Source of the DNA: Limnobacter sp. MED105
GTDB taxonomy: Bacteria; Pseudomonadota; Gammaproteobacteria; Burkholderiales; Burkholderiaceae_B
Reading direction: 5' to 3'
Assembly (NCBI RefSeq): GCF_000170915.1
Contig: NZ_ABCT01000020.1
Coordinates: forward strand, 1-41,586
DNA length: 41,586 bases
In this document: positions 30,950 to 41,586 of the stretch, in pieces
How positions within the stretch are numbered: the stretch's first letter is position 1
How the letters are laid out: each line of letters starts with the position of its first letter
The notes under the pieces: generated by a model
Told to the model about the DNA's origin: nothing
The model's database searches: none
Seen by the model: only the letters and a program-made list of their open reading frames with translations
Position numbers and translations under genes: made by a program

Positions 30950-31342
30950 TTGAGCAAAAATCTGGACAGTGGCTTAAACGAGACCGCGAGAAAGCAAGAC
31001 AAATACTGGCTATACATTTTGTCGAACAGCAAGCCCAACGGCCCGCTTTATCTGGGGGACACCAACTGTCTGCTTACCCGCATGGACGAGCACATTCAGG
31101 GGCTTCGCCGAGACTATGCACACTACCATCGCCTCGATCGTCTTGTTTACTTCGAAGTTTGGACTGACCACGACAAATTTGTGGCCCGACTTCGCCGCGT
31201 ACGGAACTGGCCACGCGATATGCGCTTGTTGTTGATTGAATCCTTGAATCCCGATTGGGACAATTTGTTACCCCAATTTTTAAACGAATATTCAGTTAAA
31301 AGAGTGGGAGAACCCTCGAAAGATCAAGAAAAAGCAGCGTAA
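30950..31342 (+). CDS. GIY-YIG domain protein, probably catalytically degenerate
   Basis: A 130-residue protein aligning by eye with YhbQ/COG2827-type GIY-YIG proteins. The core strand pair is WLYIL (residues 20-24) and LYLG (33-36). LTRMDEH has the conserved Arg (R44), then RLVYFE, and the C-terminal LLLIESLNPDW is very typical. In active members the helix after this reads REKxLKxW with the metal-binding Glu. Here it is ARLRRVRNW, so Leu81 stands where Glu is expected. The first 17 residues are a family-foreign extension. TTG 30950 is chosen since GGAGG lies five bases upstream; the frame extends to TTG 30917 without a good signal. A DNA-binding rather than cutting role is possible. Confidence 0.75.
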   Translation: MSKNLDSGLNETARKQDKYWLYILSNSKPNGPLYLGDTNCLLTRMDEHIQGLRRDYAHYHRLDRLVYFEVWTDHDKFVARLRRVRNWPRDMRLLLIESLNPDWDNLLPQFLNEYSVKRVGEPSKDQEKAA

Positions 31343-31552
31343 GCAAATTATTTGAAAAATTGGTATTCCAATTTCAGGTTTCAGCGTTAACAATAATTGA
31401 ACCTTTCCTTGCAAATCACAGACAAAACAACAGGACGTTCAATTGTTGATTGTTCGTAAAGTCAAGGGAAATTGGTTAGAGCCTCGGTATGAATCTGAAA
31501 AACTCCGAGCCCAGTACCAATAACGTTGCAGCATGTTTTTCAGGAGTTCACC

Positions 31553-32122
31553 ATGAGTTCGATTGCAGAGCGTTTGACTCGGTCTTATTGCCTGTTCCAC
31601 TGGTTACAGGTTAAGCCTATTCCGGATCAAATTCGATCGAGCATAGCCTATAGTACGCTTGAGCAAGAACTCCTGGCACTTAAAGTAAAACCTGAAGATC
31701 TGGCTGCAGTTGGTTCAGACGTCACTGATAACTTTGAAGAGTCCAGATTGGCATTTATGGTTCGTTATAGTGGGTTGACTTGGTCGACCTGCTCTATTTT
31801 CTGTGACGCCATTGAAAATAACAGTTGGCTTCAGAATGGGACTCCCCTACTGGTTCAATTCAACGGGGTGGATGCCAGCGGTCAGGTTGGCCTGCCAAAA
31901 GTGGCTTTGGGCGACTTCATGTTCCTCAAACCAAGCAATGTCTGGATTGACAACAACCGGGTTGTCTCATTCACGGTTCGTTGGAATAAACACGAAACCC
32001 GCCGCATGGAGCGATTTATTCGCCTTGCATCTGCTCGCCACGGCCTTGAAGCCACGGTCAGCAACATCACCCAAAGCGAGAAGTTTATAGCCGCCATCAA
32101 AGCCACCGTTGGCGCGCAGTAA
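31553..32122 (+). CDS. Unrecognised 189-residue protein
   Basis: I do not recognise this protein. It has no signal peptide and no membrane segment. The middle (about 75-160) alternates hydrophobic residues in short strands (VQFNGVDASGQVGLPKVALGDFMFLKP, NRVVSFTVRWNK), suggesting a beta-rich core. The ends look helical. Codon use resembles the neighbours and it has a Shine-Dalgarno CAGGAG before ATG 31553. The upstream ATG at 31526 is less likely, having no such signal. A strong terminator follows at 32161. These signs make it a real gene rather than a chance frame. It stands between the GIY-YIG gene (210 bp upstream) and an MFS permease. Confidence 0.65.
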   Translation: MSSIAERLTRSYCLFHWLQVKPIPDQIRSSIAYSTLEQELLALKVKPEDLAAVGSDVTDNFEESRLAFMVRYSGLTWSTCSIFCDAIENNSWLQNGTPLLVQFNGVDASGQVGLPKVALGDFMFLKPSNVWIDNNRVVSFTVRWNKHETRRMERFIRLASARHGLEATVSNITQSEKFIAAIKATVGAQ

Positions 32123-32160
32123 GTTGCTCATTCAGTGACCGACCACATCAAGTTTTGATT

Positions 32161-32186
32161 AAAAAGGCACCTTAGGGTGCCTTTTT
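32161..32186. terminator. Rho-independent terminator before the MFS gene
   Basis: AAAAAGGCACC (32161-32171) pairs perfectly with GGTGCCTTTTT (32176-32186) around TTAG. It ends the transcript of the upstream 189-residue gene and lies 18 bp before the ATG of the next gene, whose promoter must therefore overlap or lie upstream of it. Confidence 0.9.
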
Positions 32187-32204
32187 AGTTGATAAAGTAT
32201 CGCC

Positions 32205-33519
32205 ATGCAAAAATCCAAACCTGCCGCCACGGCTTTGTACGATCTGATTACCGGCGATGAAGATGCACGTGTTTGTAAGGACATTCCTGATGAGTCCTGC
32301 AAACACCAACCTGTCAATTTTTTTCTTCACTTGCTAAGTAACTTTTTCACCAAACTGGCCGATGAGATAGCCAGTGCACGCCTGGTTTTTCCGTGGGTGC
32401 TTGGTCTATTGGGGGCACCATTGCTGCTGGTGTCTTTGGCAGTACCTATCCGCGAGTCAGGCGTGTTGCTCCCCCAGTTGTTTATCGCCGCAAAAATAAG
32501 AGCGAAGGCCTTAAGAAAATATGTTTGGATGCTCGGGGGTTTGCTCAGCGGTTTTTCGCTTTGGGCATGCGCATTTACCTTGTTTTTAGATTTGTCAGCG
32601 GAAAGTGCAAGCTGGCTGGTGTTCAGTGCCCTGATAGTTTTCAGCTTTTCACGGGGTATATGCTCCGTTGCGGCAAAAGACGTACTTGGAAAAACCGTGT
32701 CGAAGTCAAGGCGTGGCACGTTGATGGGGTTGGCGACCAGCGTTTCAGGCCTGTTTACCCTGCTGTTGGGGCTTAATCTGGGTTTCTACAATCAAATCAA
32801 GAACAATGAACTGATCTTGGCCAGTCTCTTTGGTATTGCCGGGCTGTGTTGGATAGTTGCCTCCTTGGCCATTTGGGCTATTCGGGAAGAGCCCGGCGCA
32901 ACTGAAGGCGGCGGTAATGCAGGCATAGAGGCCTTGAAATCCCTGCGCTTGCTGAAAGAAGACAAACCTTTCCGCAATTTTGTGATTGTTCGTACCCTGC
33001 TGTTGAGTGTGTCGCTGGGTGCGCCCATTTTGATCATCATTGCCCAGAATACATTGGGCAACGCCGCGTTGATCGGCCTGTTTTTAATTGTTTCCGGGCT
33101 GGCCAATACGGTATCGGGTTATGTGTGGGGGCGTTTGGCCGATTATTCAAGCCGCACTTTGATGGCAATCGCCAGTGGAGTCAATGCCTTGGTTGGGGTA
33201 GTCGTATTGCTGATGTTGCAATTGAAAATTGAATTTAATGCCTTGTTGCTGTTTGTTACTGCTTATTTCCTGACCTCCGTGTGCCTGGCCGGCGTACGGT
33301 TGGGTAGAAAAACCTTGCTGGTGGACATGGCCACTGCCGAAACCCGTTCAGCCTATGTAGCGGTCAGCAACACATCGATCGGATTCCTGATTTTGATTGT
33401 AGGTGCGGTGGTAAGTCTGATTGCCGGGCAAAATACACAGGGCATGTTGTGGGCTTTCAGCGGCTTATCAGCAGTTGCTTGCGCACTGTGCCCCCTGCTT
33501 CTACCGGCACAGCGCGCTT

Positions 33520-33521
<2 letters not shown>
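32205..33521 (+). CDS. Major facilitator superfamily permease, substrate unknown
   Basis: A 438-residue membrane protein with about 11-12 hydrophobic segments and a 55-residue cytoplasmic N-terminus (with a Cys-containing acidic stretch, DARVCKDIPDESC). Typical MFS traits are visible: a loop rich in basic residues after the second helix (AAKIRAKALRKY), SRGICSVAAKDVLGKTVSKSRRGTLMGLATS, and a central hydrophilic loop (IREEPGATEGGGNAGIEALKSLRLLKED). It resembles uncharacterised MFS permeases of proteobacteria; I cannot name the substrate. The ATG is 18 bp from a terminator for the gene before it. It converges with serS. Confidence 0.8.
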
Positions 33522-34917
<1,396 letters not shown>

Positions 34918-36270
34918 TTACTTTTTTTGGCGGGCATCCGCGTTGCGTTGGGCGAGCCAATTCAACTTTTCAGCAATTTTACTCTCCAGCCCCCGGTCTG
35001 TCGGCTCATAAAACTTTGGTACTTGCATGCCTTCGGGCCAATAGTTTTCTCCAGCAGCATGCCCTGCTTCCTCGTCGTGTGCATAGCGATAAGCACTGCC
35101 ATGCCCCAGTTCCTTCATCAACTTGGTGGGTGCATTGCGTAGGTGCATGGGCACCGGCATGGTACTGCTTTGCTTCACATGCGCCATGGCTTGTTTGTAG
35201 GCGTTGTAACCGGCATTGCTTTTTGCAGCAATGGCCAGGTATAGCACGCATTGGGCCAAAGCCAATTCACCCTCTGGGCTACCCAGCCGTTCATAGGTCT
35301 GCGCCGCTTCATTCGCGATAGTAAAAGCGCGGGGATCGGCCAGGCCAATGTCTTCCCAAGCCATGCGCACAATTCGGCGGGCCATGTAGCGCGGGTCTGC
35401 CCCGCCATCCAGCATGCGGCAGAACCAGTAAAGCGCTGCATCGGGGTCGGAACCGCGCACCGATTTGTGAAGAGCTGAGATTTGATCGTAAAAAGCATCG
35501 CCCCCTTTGTCGAAACGACGAATCTGTGAGGGTGCAATTTGCTTTAAGGCTGGCAAATCGAGCTTGTTCAAGCCCTGTGCTTTGGTTTGAAGCAGTGTAA
35601 TTTCCACCAAATTCAGAAAACGGCGAGCGTCTCCGTCGGCGTAACTGCACAGTGCCTCGAATGCATCGTTGTCTACAGCAATTTCGGTGCCCAATTCAGC
35701 CTGTGCCCGTTTCAGTAAATGCGTGAAATCGTTTGAATTCAAGCTGTTCAGCACATAAACCTGCGAGCGCGACAGCAAGGCTGAATTCACTTCAAAAGAA
35801 GGGTTTTCAGTGGTGGCGCCAATAAAGGTCACCAGCCCCGATTCCACAAACGGCAGCAAGGCATCTTGCTGCGATTTGTTGAAGCGGTGAATTTCATCGA
35901 TGAACAAAATGGTGGACTTGCCAGCCCGGGCGTACTCACTGGCTTGGTCGATTGCAGCGCGAATTTCCTTCACGCCCGAAAGCACCGCGGACAATGCAAT
36001 AAACTGCGCTTTTGCCGCACCTGCCAACAAGCGTGCCAAGGTGGTTTTACCCACCCCGGGTGGGCCCCACAATATCAGGGAGTGAACATGCTGTTGTTCG
36101 AACAGCAAGGTAAGAGGTTTACCCGCACCCAACAAGTGGGTTTGCCCCACCACCTCGGCCAAGGTGCTTGGCCGAATGCGCTCGGCGAGCGGCACTGAAC
36201 CCGCAACCCCGCCCTGATTCACAGGTGAGGCAGGTTTATCAGTGCTGTCGCCAAACAGATCGGGGGTCAT
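34918..36270 (-). CDS. rarA: Replication-associated recombination protein A (MgsA) AAA+ ATPase
   Basis: A 450-residue AAA+ protein related to clamp-loader subunits and RuvB. Walker [10 protein letters not shown] is at residues 69-77 and Walker B/DEIH at 125-128 ([14 protein letters not shown]). Sensor 1 ([12 protein letters not shown]), the arginine-finger region SRSQV and the C-terminal tetramerisation domain ([48 protein letters not shown]) follow. It acts at stalled replication forks with RecA and SSB. The ATG at 36270 overlaps the lolA stop by four bases. Confidence 0.96.
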   Translation of the reverse strand: MTPDLFGDSTDKPASPVNQGGVAGSVPLAERIRPSTLAEVVGQTHLLGAGKPLTLLFEQQHVHSLILWGPPGVGKTTLARLLAGAAKAQFIALSAVLSGVKEIRAAIDQASEYARAGKSTILFIDEIHRFNKSQQDALLPFVESGLVTFIGATTENPSFEVNSALLSRSQVYVLNSLNSNDFTHLLKRAQAELGTEIAVDNDAFEALCSYADGDARRFLNLVEITLLQTKAQGLNKLDLPALKQIAPSQIRRFDKGGDAFYDQISALHKSVRGSDPDAALYWFCRMLDGGADPRYMARRIVRMAWEDIGLADPRAFTIANEAAQTYERLGSPEGELALAQCVLYLAIAAKSNAGYNAYKQAMAHVKQSSTMPVPMHLRNAPTKLMKELGHGSAYRYAHDEEAGHAAGENYWPEGMQVPKFYEPTDRGLESKIAEKLNWLAQRNADARQKK

Positions 36271-36902
36271 TGCGTTTTGATAAGGTCCACACCGGCTGGG
36301 GCTTTGAAGTCAAAAAAACCGGCAGGCCTTTGTTTGGAAAAATCCCAATTGCTTAATTCAAGTTGGGTAACTTGCCCCAAGGCATCGTGAATTTCAAGGT
36401 TCACAGGCAAGCCGTCTTTCCAGCCAATACGCGCATAGTCAAACAGGCTGTCTTTGTCCTTGGGGCGAATGACCAACCACTCCTTGCCGTCTTTCATGCC
36501 TTCATCTTTCAGATTAAACAGTTTGTCGACGTCTTTGCTACCAAACAACAAAGCCACTGGTGTTGAATCCATCGCATTACCGATCGGTTTCTGTGTGGCA
36601 TGACCCATGTCTTCGTCGTAAGAAACCACGCTGCTACCGTTGGACAACAGCAGCAAGGGATAAGGTTTCTTGATTTCCCAGCGGAATTTTCCCGGCCGTG
36701 AAAAAGTAAATTCGCCGGTGCCACGTTGCTTCACCGCGCCGCTGGGAGAAATAACAACCTGAGAAAACTGCCCTTCTGCGAAACCCCGGTTTTTGACAAA
36801 GTTGTTCAAGGCATCCTGGGCAGAGGCCCAAGCCGAACCCACTGCACCCGTGCTGATCAGTAGTGCCATCAAGGATTGTGAAAAAAACTTGTGAATTCGC
36901 AT
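36267..36902 (-). CDS. lolA: Outer-membrane lipoprotein carrier protein LolA
   Basis: A 211-residue periplasmic protein with a signal peptide (residues 1-28, MRIHKFFSQSLMALLISTGAVGS...). The mature part shows the LolA half-barrel sequence (GEFTFSRPGKFRWEIKKPYPLLLLSNGSSVVSYDEDMGHATQKPI), with the family's F/W-rich strands. It shuttles lipoproteins from LolCDE in the inner membrane to LolB. Length is normal. It is 103 bp downstream of ftsK and overlaps rarA by ATGA, the classic ftsK-lolA-rarA order. Confidence 0.95.
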   Translation of the reverse strand: MRIHKFFSQSLMALLISTGAVGSAWASAQDALNNFVKNRGFAEGQFSQVVISPSGAVKQRGTGEFTFSRPGKFRWEIKKPYPLLLLSNGSSVVSYDEDMGHATQKPIGNAMDSTPVALLFGSKDVDKLFNLKDEGMKDGKEWLVIRPKDKDSLFDYARIGWKDGLPVNLEIHDALGQVTQLELSNWDFSKQRPAGFFDFKAPAGVDLIKTQ

Positions 36903-37005
36903 CTTTATGTACTTCCTGTGAGTTGCCCTACCCCGAATAACGCGCGCACACGCGAGGGGTAAACAGGCTTTACCAAACTTGATGATTCATCCAGGCGCGA
37001 CGCGC

Positions 37006-39318
37006 TTAGTCATCATCCTGGCCAGCTTCTGCGCGCGCCAAAATCTCGCGGTTGCCGTTGGACTGCATGGCTGACACTAGTCCAGCCTGTTCCATGCTTT
37101 CAAGCAGACGTGCCGCGCGGTTATAACCAATCCGCAAATGGCGCTGAACGAATGAAATGGATGCCCTTCGATGCTTCAGAACGATGCCCACGGCTTGATC
37201 ATACAAGGCGTCTTTTTCACCATCAAAACTGCCGGCGGTCGCATCCATGCTGGCGTTACCACCTTCTTCCGTGGTGCCACCCTCCAGAATGCCTTCAATA
37301 TAATTGGGCTCGCCGCCCTTCTCTTTGAGGTATTCAACCACGCGGTGCACTTCTTCATCAGATACAAAGGCACCATGAACACGCTGTGGAACGCCCGAAC
37401 CTGGTGGCAGGTACAACATATCACCCTGCCCCAAAAGCGCTTCAGCGCCCATTTGGTCGAGAATGGTACGTGAATCGATTTTCGATGAAACTTGAAACGC
37501 GATTCGGGTTGGAATATTGGCTTTGATCAAGCCGGTAATTACATCAACCGAGGGCCGTTGCGTGGCCAAAATCAGATGAATACCTGCAGCGCGGGCTTTT
37601 TGGGCCAAACGTGCAATCAGTTCTTCAATTTTCTTGCCCACAACCATCATCAGGTCGGCGAGCTCGTCAATCACAATCACCAGCATCGGCAAGGTGTCCA
37701 ATGGCTCTGGCGCATCGGGCGTCAGGCTGAACGGGTTTGGAATGCTGGTGCCGTTTTTCTTCGCCTCGGCAATTTTAACGTTGTAGCCTGCCAGGTTACG
37801 CACACCCATTTTGCTCATCAGTCGGTAGCGCTTTTCCATTTCACCCACAGCCCAATTCAGGGCGTTGGCGGCTTGGCGCATGTCGGTGACCACCGGGCAC
37901 AGCAGGTGTGGAATCCCTTCGTAAACGCTCATTTCAAGCATTTTTGGATCAATCAGAATCAAGCGCACATCTTCGGCACCGCTTTTGTAGAGCAGCGACA
38001 GGATCATGGCGTTAATACCCACCGATTTACCGGAACCTGTAGTACCTGCCACCAACAGGTGTGGCATCTTGGCCAAATCGGCCACCACCGGCTTGCCTGC
38101 AATGTCTTTACCCAAAGCCATGGTCACTGGCGATTTGTTGGTGCTGTACACCTGTGAACCCAAAATTTCAGTCAGTTTCACCACCTGGCGCCGCGGGTTT
38201 GGCAATTCCAGCCCCATCAGGTTCTTGCCATAAATGGTTTCAACCACGCGAATGGACACCAAGCTCAGTGCGCGGGCCAGATCTTTGGCCAGGTTGACAA
38301 CCTGCGATCCCTTCACACCGGCTGCGGGCTCCACTTCAAAGCGCGTAATCACCGGGCCGGGCTGTGCCGCCATCACCTGTACTTGCACGCCAAAGTCACT
38401 TAACTTCTTCTCAATCAGTCGGGAGGTGTATTCCAGGGTATCGGCAGAAACCGTCTCAATGGCCGCAGGCGCATCGTCGAGCAAACCCAGGGGCGGCAAC
38501 TCGGTCTCGGTCAGCTCAGCAAACAAGGGCTGTTGCTTTTCTTTAATGGCTTGTACTGACGGTTCGACTGGCACTGCCACTGGTTCGATGCGAATGGGTT
38601 TGTGTTCTTCAAACTTTTCGCGTTTTTGTTCTACTTTTTCCACGCGGGCCAAAGCGACTTTTTTGCCTTCTTTGCGGTCAAAGTAAGCAGTAACCAGCTC
38701 TTTGGTTTTGAATACCAAACCTTCAAGAAAGCCGCCTACGCGTTCGGCCATGACTGCCCAACTCAAGCCCAGCAAACCGCTAAGGCCTGCTGCTGTGCAC
38801 AGCAGCAGCAACATGACTGCGCCCGATAGGCCCAGCAACTGCTGAAAAATGCTTGAAATGGTTTGCCCAACAACACCACCAGCACCCGCGGGCAAGCCCT
38901 CGCCTTTGAAGATAGACAAAGACTCAAGCCCCATTAGCCCCACCCACAACGCGATAAAGCCGATTGGCCGAACCCACGCAATCCACTTGGGCAAAGGCTC
39001 GCTGAAGCCTGGCAGCTCAATGGCATCGACCATTTTTCTGGCACGCCACAACATGAAGAAAGACAAGCCCAGTAAAGCGTAGGCGGAATAACCCGCGATG
39101 AAGAACAACAAATCAGACAGATGGGCCCCCACGGCCCCGCCAAAATTGCTGACAACGTTGCTGCCTGATTCGTGAGAAAAGCTGTCGTCGCTGCTGCTGT
39201 GCGACACCAGAATCAGAAACAGGTAGATGGAAAAAACAAGCAGGCACAGCCAGCGGATTTCCAGCAACAACTTGCTGATCCGAAGGGTGCCTGTATTTTG
39301 TGTGGTCCTGGAATTCAC
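37006..39318 (-). CDS. ftsK: DNA translocase FtsK
   Basis: A 770-residue septal DNA pump. The N-terminus holds four to five membrane segments (about 20-180) anchoring it at the division site. A short linker of about 150 charged residues follows. The RecA-like motor has Walker [11 protein letters not shown] near residues 424-433 and Walker [14 protein letters not shown]. The C-terminal winged-helix gamma domain ([41 protein letters not shown]) reads KOPS sites. It pumps chromosome ends and activates XerCD at dif. The frame is open to 39564, but those 82 residues overlap the antisense trxB start and are not protein-like. GTG 39318 fits the family start and lies just after a predicted promoter. 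Confidence 0.94.
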   Translation of the reverse strand: MNSRTTQNTGTLRISKLLLEIRWLCLLVFSIYLFLILVSHSSSDDSFSHESGSNVVSNFGGAVGAHLSDLLFFIAGYSAYALLGLSFFMLWRARKMVDAIELPGFSEPLPKWIAWVRPIGFIALWVGLMGLESLSIFKGEGLPAGAGGVVGQTISSIFQQLLGLSGAVMLLLLCTAAGLSGLLGLSWAVMAERVGGFLEGLVFKTKELVTAYFDRKEGKKVALARVEKVEQKREKFEEHKPIRIEPVAVPVEPSVQAIKEKQQPLFAELTETELPPLGLLDDAPAAIETVSADTLEYTSRLIEKKLSDFGVQVQVMAAQPGPVITRFEVEPAAGVKGSQVVNLAKDLARALSLVSIRVVETIYGKNLMGLELPNPRRQVVKLTEILGSQVYSTNKSPVTMALGKDIAGKPVVADLAKMPHLLVAGTTGSGKSVGINAMILSLLYKSGAEDVRLILIDPKMLEMSVYEGIPHLLCPVVTDMRQAANALNWAVGEMEKRYRLMSKMGVRNLAGYNVKIAEAKKNGTSIPNPFSLTPDAPEPLDTLPMLVIVIDELADLMMVVGKKIEELIARLAQKARAAGIHLILATQRPSVDVITGLIKANIPTRIAFQVSSKIDSRTILDQMGAEALLGQGDMLYLPPGSGVPQRVHGAFVSDEEVHRVVEYLKEKGGEPNYIEGILEGGTTEEGGNASMDATAGSFDGEKDALYDQAVGIVLKHRRASISFVQRHLRIGYNRAARLLESMEQAGLVSAMQSNGNREILARAEAGQDDD

Positions 39319-39342
39319 TGTAATAAGAGTAGCCCGCAATGC

Positions 39343-39372
39343 AGCATATAATTGAAGTCTGTATTCTGACAA
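39343..39372 (-). promoter_or_regulatory. Predicted sigma-70 promoter of ftsK
   Basis: On the minus strand TTGTCA (39372-39367) and TATGCT (39348-39343) are spaced by 18 bp. The start of the mRNA would fall about 18 bases before the chosen GTG at 39318, supporting that start. The same 108-bp divergent spacer holds the trxB promoter, which I could not place. Confidence 0.5.
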
Positions 39373-39408
39373 AGTTCGAGAGAAATATCTTGAACAGACA
39401 CCATTTGA

Positions 39409-40390
<982 letters not shown>

Positions 40391-40439
40391 ATTCCTCCCT
40401 TCTTTCTTCGGTAGAAATGGATTGAAAAAGCTGACCTCC

Positions 40440-41063
40440 ATGGCCGATCTTGAAGGCGTCAGGCGCTCGCTCAAAGAGCAGCGCCTGGAAGCTGAGCGTC
40501 AAGAGAAAATGAAGGCAGCTGAACTCAAGAAACTGCAAGACGAAGCGAATCTATTCAAAAAACTGGTTCGCGATGTCACCCCGCTTTCCAACACCAACCT
40601 TAAAATTCACGAACTGGAAAAACCGGCCCCAATTGCCCGGCAACGTGAGCTCGATGACGAAGCGGTACTGTGGGAAAGTATTTCCGACGAAATGGATGTT
40701 GAGCGGTTTCTGGAAACGGACGACAAACTCTCGTATCGGCGCAATGGTGTTGGCATAGAGGCCTTGAAAAAACTTCGGAAAGGGCAATGGGTTATACGGG
40801 CCCAAATAGACTTGCATGGGTTGCGCTCGGATGAAGCACGCACTGCCGTGGGTGAGTTTCTGCGGTCCAGTGTAAAACATGACATTCGTTGTGTCAGAAT
40901 CATTCACGGCAAGGGCTTGGGTTCGATTGGCAAAGAACCCGTGCTGAAAGAAAAAGTAAAACGCTGGCTGGTGCAAAAAGACGAGGTTCTCGCTTTTTGC
41001 CAGGCTCCACCGCGTGACGGCGGCGCCGGCGCCTTGCTGGTCATACTCAAAGCCCGACAATAA
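40440..41063 (+). CDS. Smr/MutS2 C-terminal domain protein
   Basis: A 207-residue protein. The first 50 residues form a highly charged helix (LKEQRLEAERQEKMKAAELKKLQDEA). The C-terminal Smr domain starts at about 120 and carries the hallmarks IDLHGLRSDEARTAVGEF, CVRIIHGKGLGS and AFCQAPPRDGGAGALLVIL. Smr domains cut or bind nucleic acids. E. coli SmrB is a stand-alone relative that cleaves mRNA between collided ribosomes; a similar role here is inferred. The start is ATG 40440, though TTG 40422 is possible; neither has a strong Shine-Dalgarno. It follows trxB by 49 bp. Confidence 0.88.
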   Translation: MADLEGVRRSLKEQRLEAERQEKMKAAELKKLQDEANLFKKLVRDVTPLSNTNLKIHELEKPAPIARQRELDDEAVLWESISDEMDVERFLETDDKLSYRRNGVGIEALKKLRKGQWVIRAQIDLHGLRSDEARTAVGEFLRSSVKHDIRCVRIIHGKGLGSIGKEPVLKEKVKRWLVQKDEVLAFCQAPPRDGGAGALLVILKARQ

Positions 41064-41089
41064 CAAGACACACCACGGAGACAGCACAC

Positions 41090-41586
41090 ATGAAAGCGGC
41101 CAGTAACCCCATTGAATGGCAACAGGGTTTTGCCAAATCCAGCACCACTGGCCTGAATATGGCCTGGGAAAGCGCAGGGCCCACTGACGGCGAGACTATT
41201 TTTATGGTGGCCGGTCTGGGCTGTCAACTCACCATGTGGAATGATGAGTTTTGCGCACCTTTGCTGCAGCGAGGCTATCGGCTGGTTCGGTTTGACAACC
41301 GCGACATTGGTTTGACTGATCAACACCCGACCAGCATGAAAGTGAATGTGCCAGCCACTTTCATTCGCAACAAACTGGGCCTGCCAACGCCGACCAATTA
41401 CAAGCTAGATACCATGGCCAACGATGCAATTGGCCTGATTGATGCACTTGAATTGAAGCGCCCTCACCTGCTCGGTATTTCAATGGGCGGCATGATCTCG
41501 CAAATTGTGGCTGCCAAGGCGCCCGAGAAAATCGGAAAACTGGTCACTTTGATGTCGAGCACCAACAACCCGAAGCTGCCAATGCC
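41090..41586 (+). CDS. Alpha/beta-fold hydrolase, N-terminal part (cut by window edge)
   Basis: From ATG 41090 the frame stays open to the window end, giving 165 residues. GGAG lies nine bases upstream. It has the alpha/beta-hydrolase pattern: a first strand followed by an oxyanion-hole region (MVAGLGCQLTMW), RLVRFDNRDIGLTD, and the nucleophile elbow GISMGGMISQ with the catalytic Ser. The later Asp and His are beyond the window. Substrate cannot be told. It begins 26 bp after the Smr gene and is likely co-transcribed with it. Confidence 0.88.
   Translation, partial: MKAASNPIEWQQGFAKSSTTGLNMAWESAGPTDGETIFMVAGLGCQLTMWNDEFCAPLLQRGYRLVRFDNRDIGLTDQHPTSMKVNVPATFIRNKLGLPTPTNYKLDTMANDAIGLIDALELKRPHLLGISMGGMISQIVAAKAPEKIGKLVTLMSSTNNPKLPM

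Noticed and set aside
29996-32122. NYN plus GIY-YIG plus unknown gene as a phage-defence system
   Set aside because: The genes are on different strands with separate control regions, there is no mobile-element mark or odd base composition in the coding parts, and both nuclease folds appear to lack an acidic residue.
37492-38157. 221-codon open frame antisense to ftsK
   Set aside because: It is His/Gln/Asn-rich without any family features and lies wholly opposite conserved FtsK motor sequence; it is a shadow of that gene.

Overview
The window looks like a housekeeping segment of a Burkholderiales (betaproteobacterial) chromosome. It has roughly 50% GC by eye. The gene order rpsB-tsf-pyrH-frr-uppS-cdsA-dxr-rseP-bamA, the unit smc-zipA-like-ligA, and the set dapC/dapD/prmB are all typical of that order, and a Limnobacter-like organism would fit. 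The genus is an inference from memory of such proteins, not from a search. I see no rRNA, tRNA, CRISPR array, prophage, insertion sequence or transfer signature. No gene-free stretch exceeds about 230 bases.

Layout. Positions 1-7880 (minus strand) hold the ribosome/envelope cluster: ribosomal protein S2, EF-Ts, UMP kinase, ribosome recycling factor, undecaprenyl-PP synthase, CDP-DAG synthase, DXP reductoisomerase, site-2 protease RseP, and the first 140 codons of BamA. Positions 8088-11507 (plus) hold map and glnD. Positions 11539-19900 (minus) hold a methylthioinosine phosphorylase-like gene, galU, ligA, a zipA-like gene and smc. Positions 20095-25801 (plus) hold queF, dapC, dapD, an Spx/ArsC-like gene, prmB and a YheS-type ABC-F ATPase. 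Positions 25817-32122 are the least ordinary part: a signal-anchored one-pass membrane protein of unknown function, a YfcG-type glutathione transferase, a long-chain acyl-CoA ligase, an NYN-domain protein, a degenerate GIY-YIG protein and an unrecognised 189-aa protein. Positions 32205-33521 encode an MFS permease. Positions 33544-39318 (minus) run ftsK-lolA-rarA-serS. Positions 39427-41586 (plus) carry trxB, an Smr-domain gene and the start of an alpha/beta hydrolase.

How the genes work together. The first cluster couples translation to envelope building: UppS and Dxr supply isoprenoid carrier, CdsA supplies phospholipid precursor, and RseP and BamA serve the outer membrane. smc, zipA, ligA and ftsK serve chromosome organisation and division. 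dapC and dapD catalyse consecutive steps of lysine/peptidoglycan precursor synthesis.

Sequence quality is the most striking observation. Four conserved genes (glnD, ligA, dapD, trxB) are broken in frame, and every frame-breaking lesion can be repaired by restoring a missing base, mostly in short runs of one base. dapD alone needs about 19 restored bases within about 280 bp. This pattern points to consensus or assembly error rather than gene decay. I did not find a convincing undescribed biological system. The best leads are a perfect 18-bp palindrome between two divergent genes, a possible folded leader before queF, and two adjacent nuclease-fold proteins that each appear to lack a conserved acidic residue.
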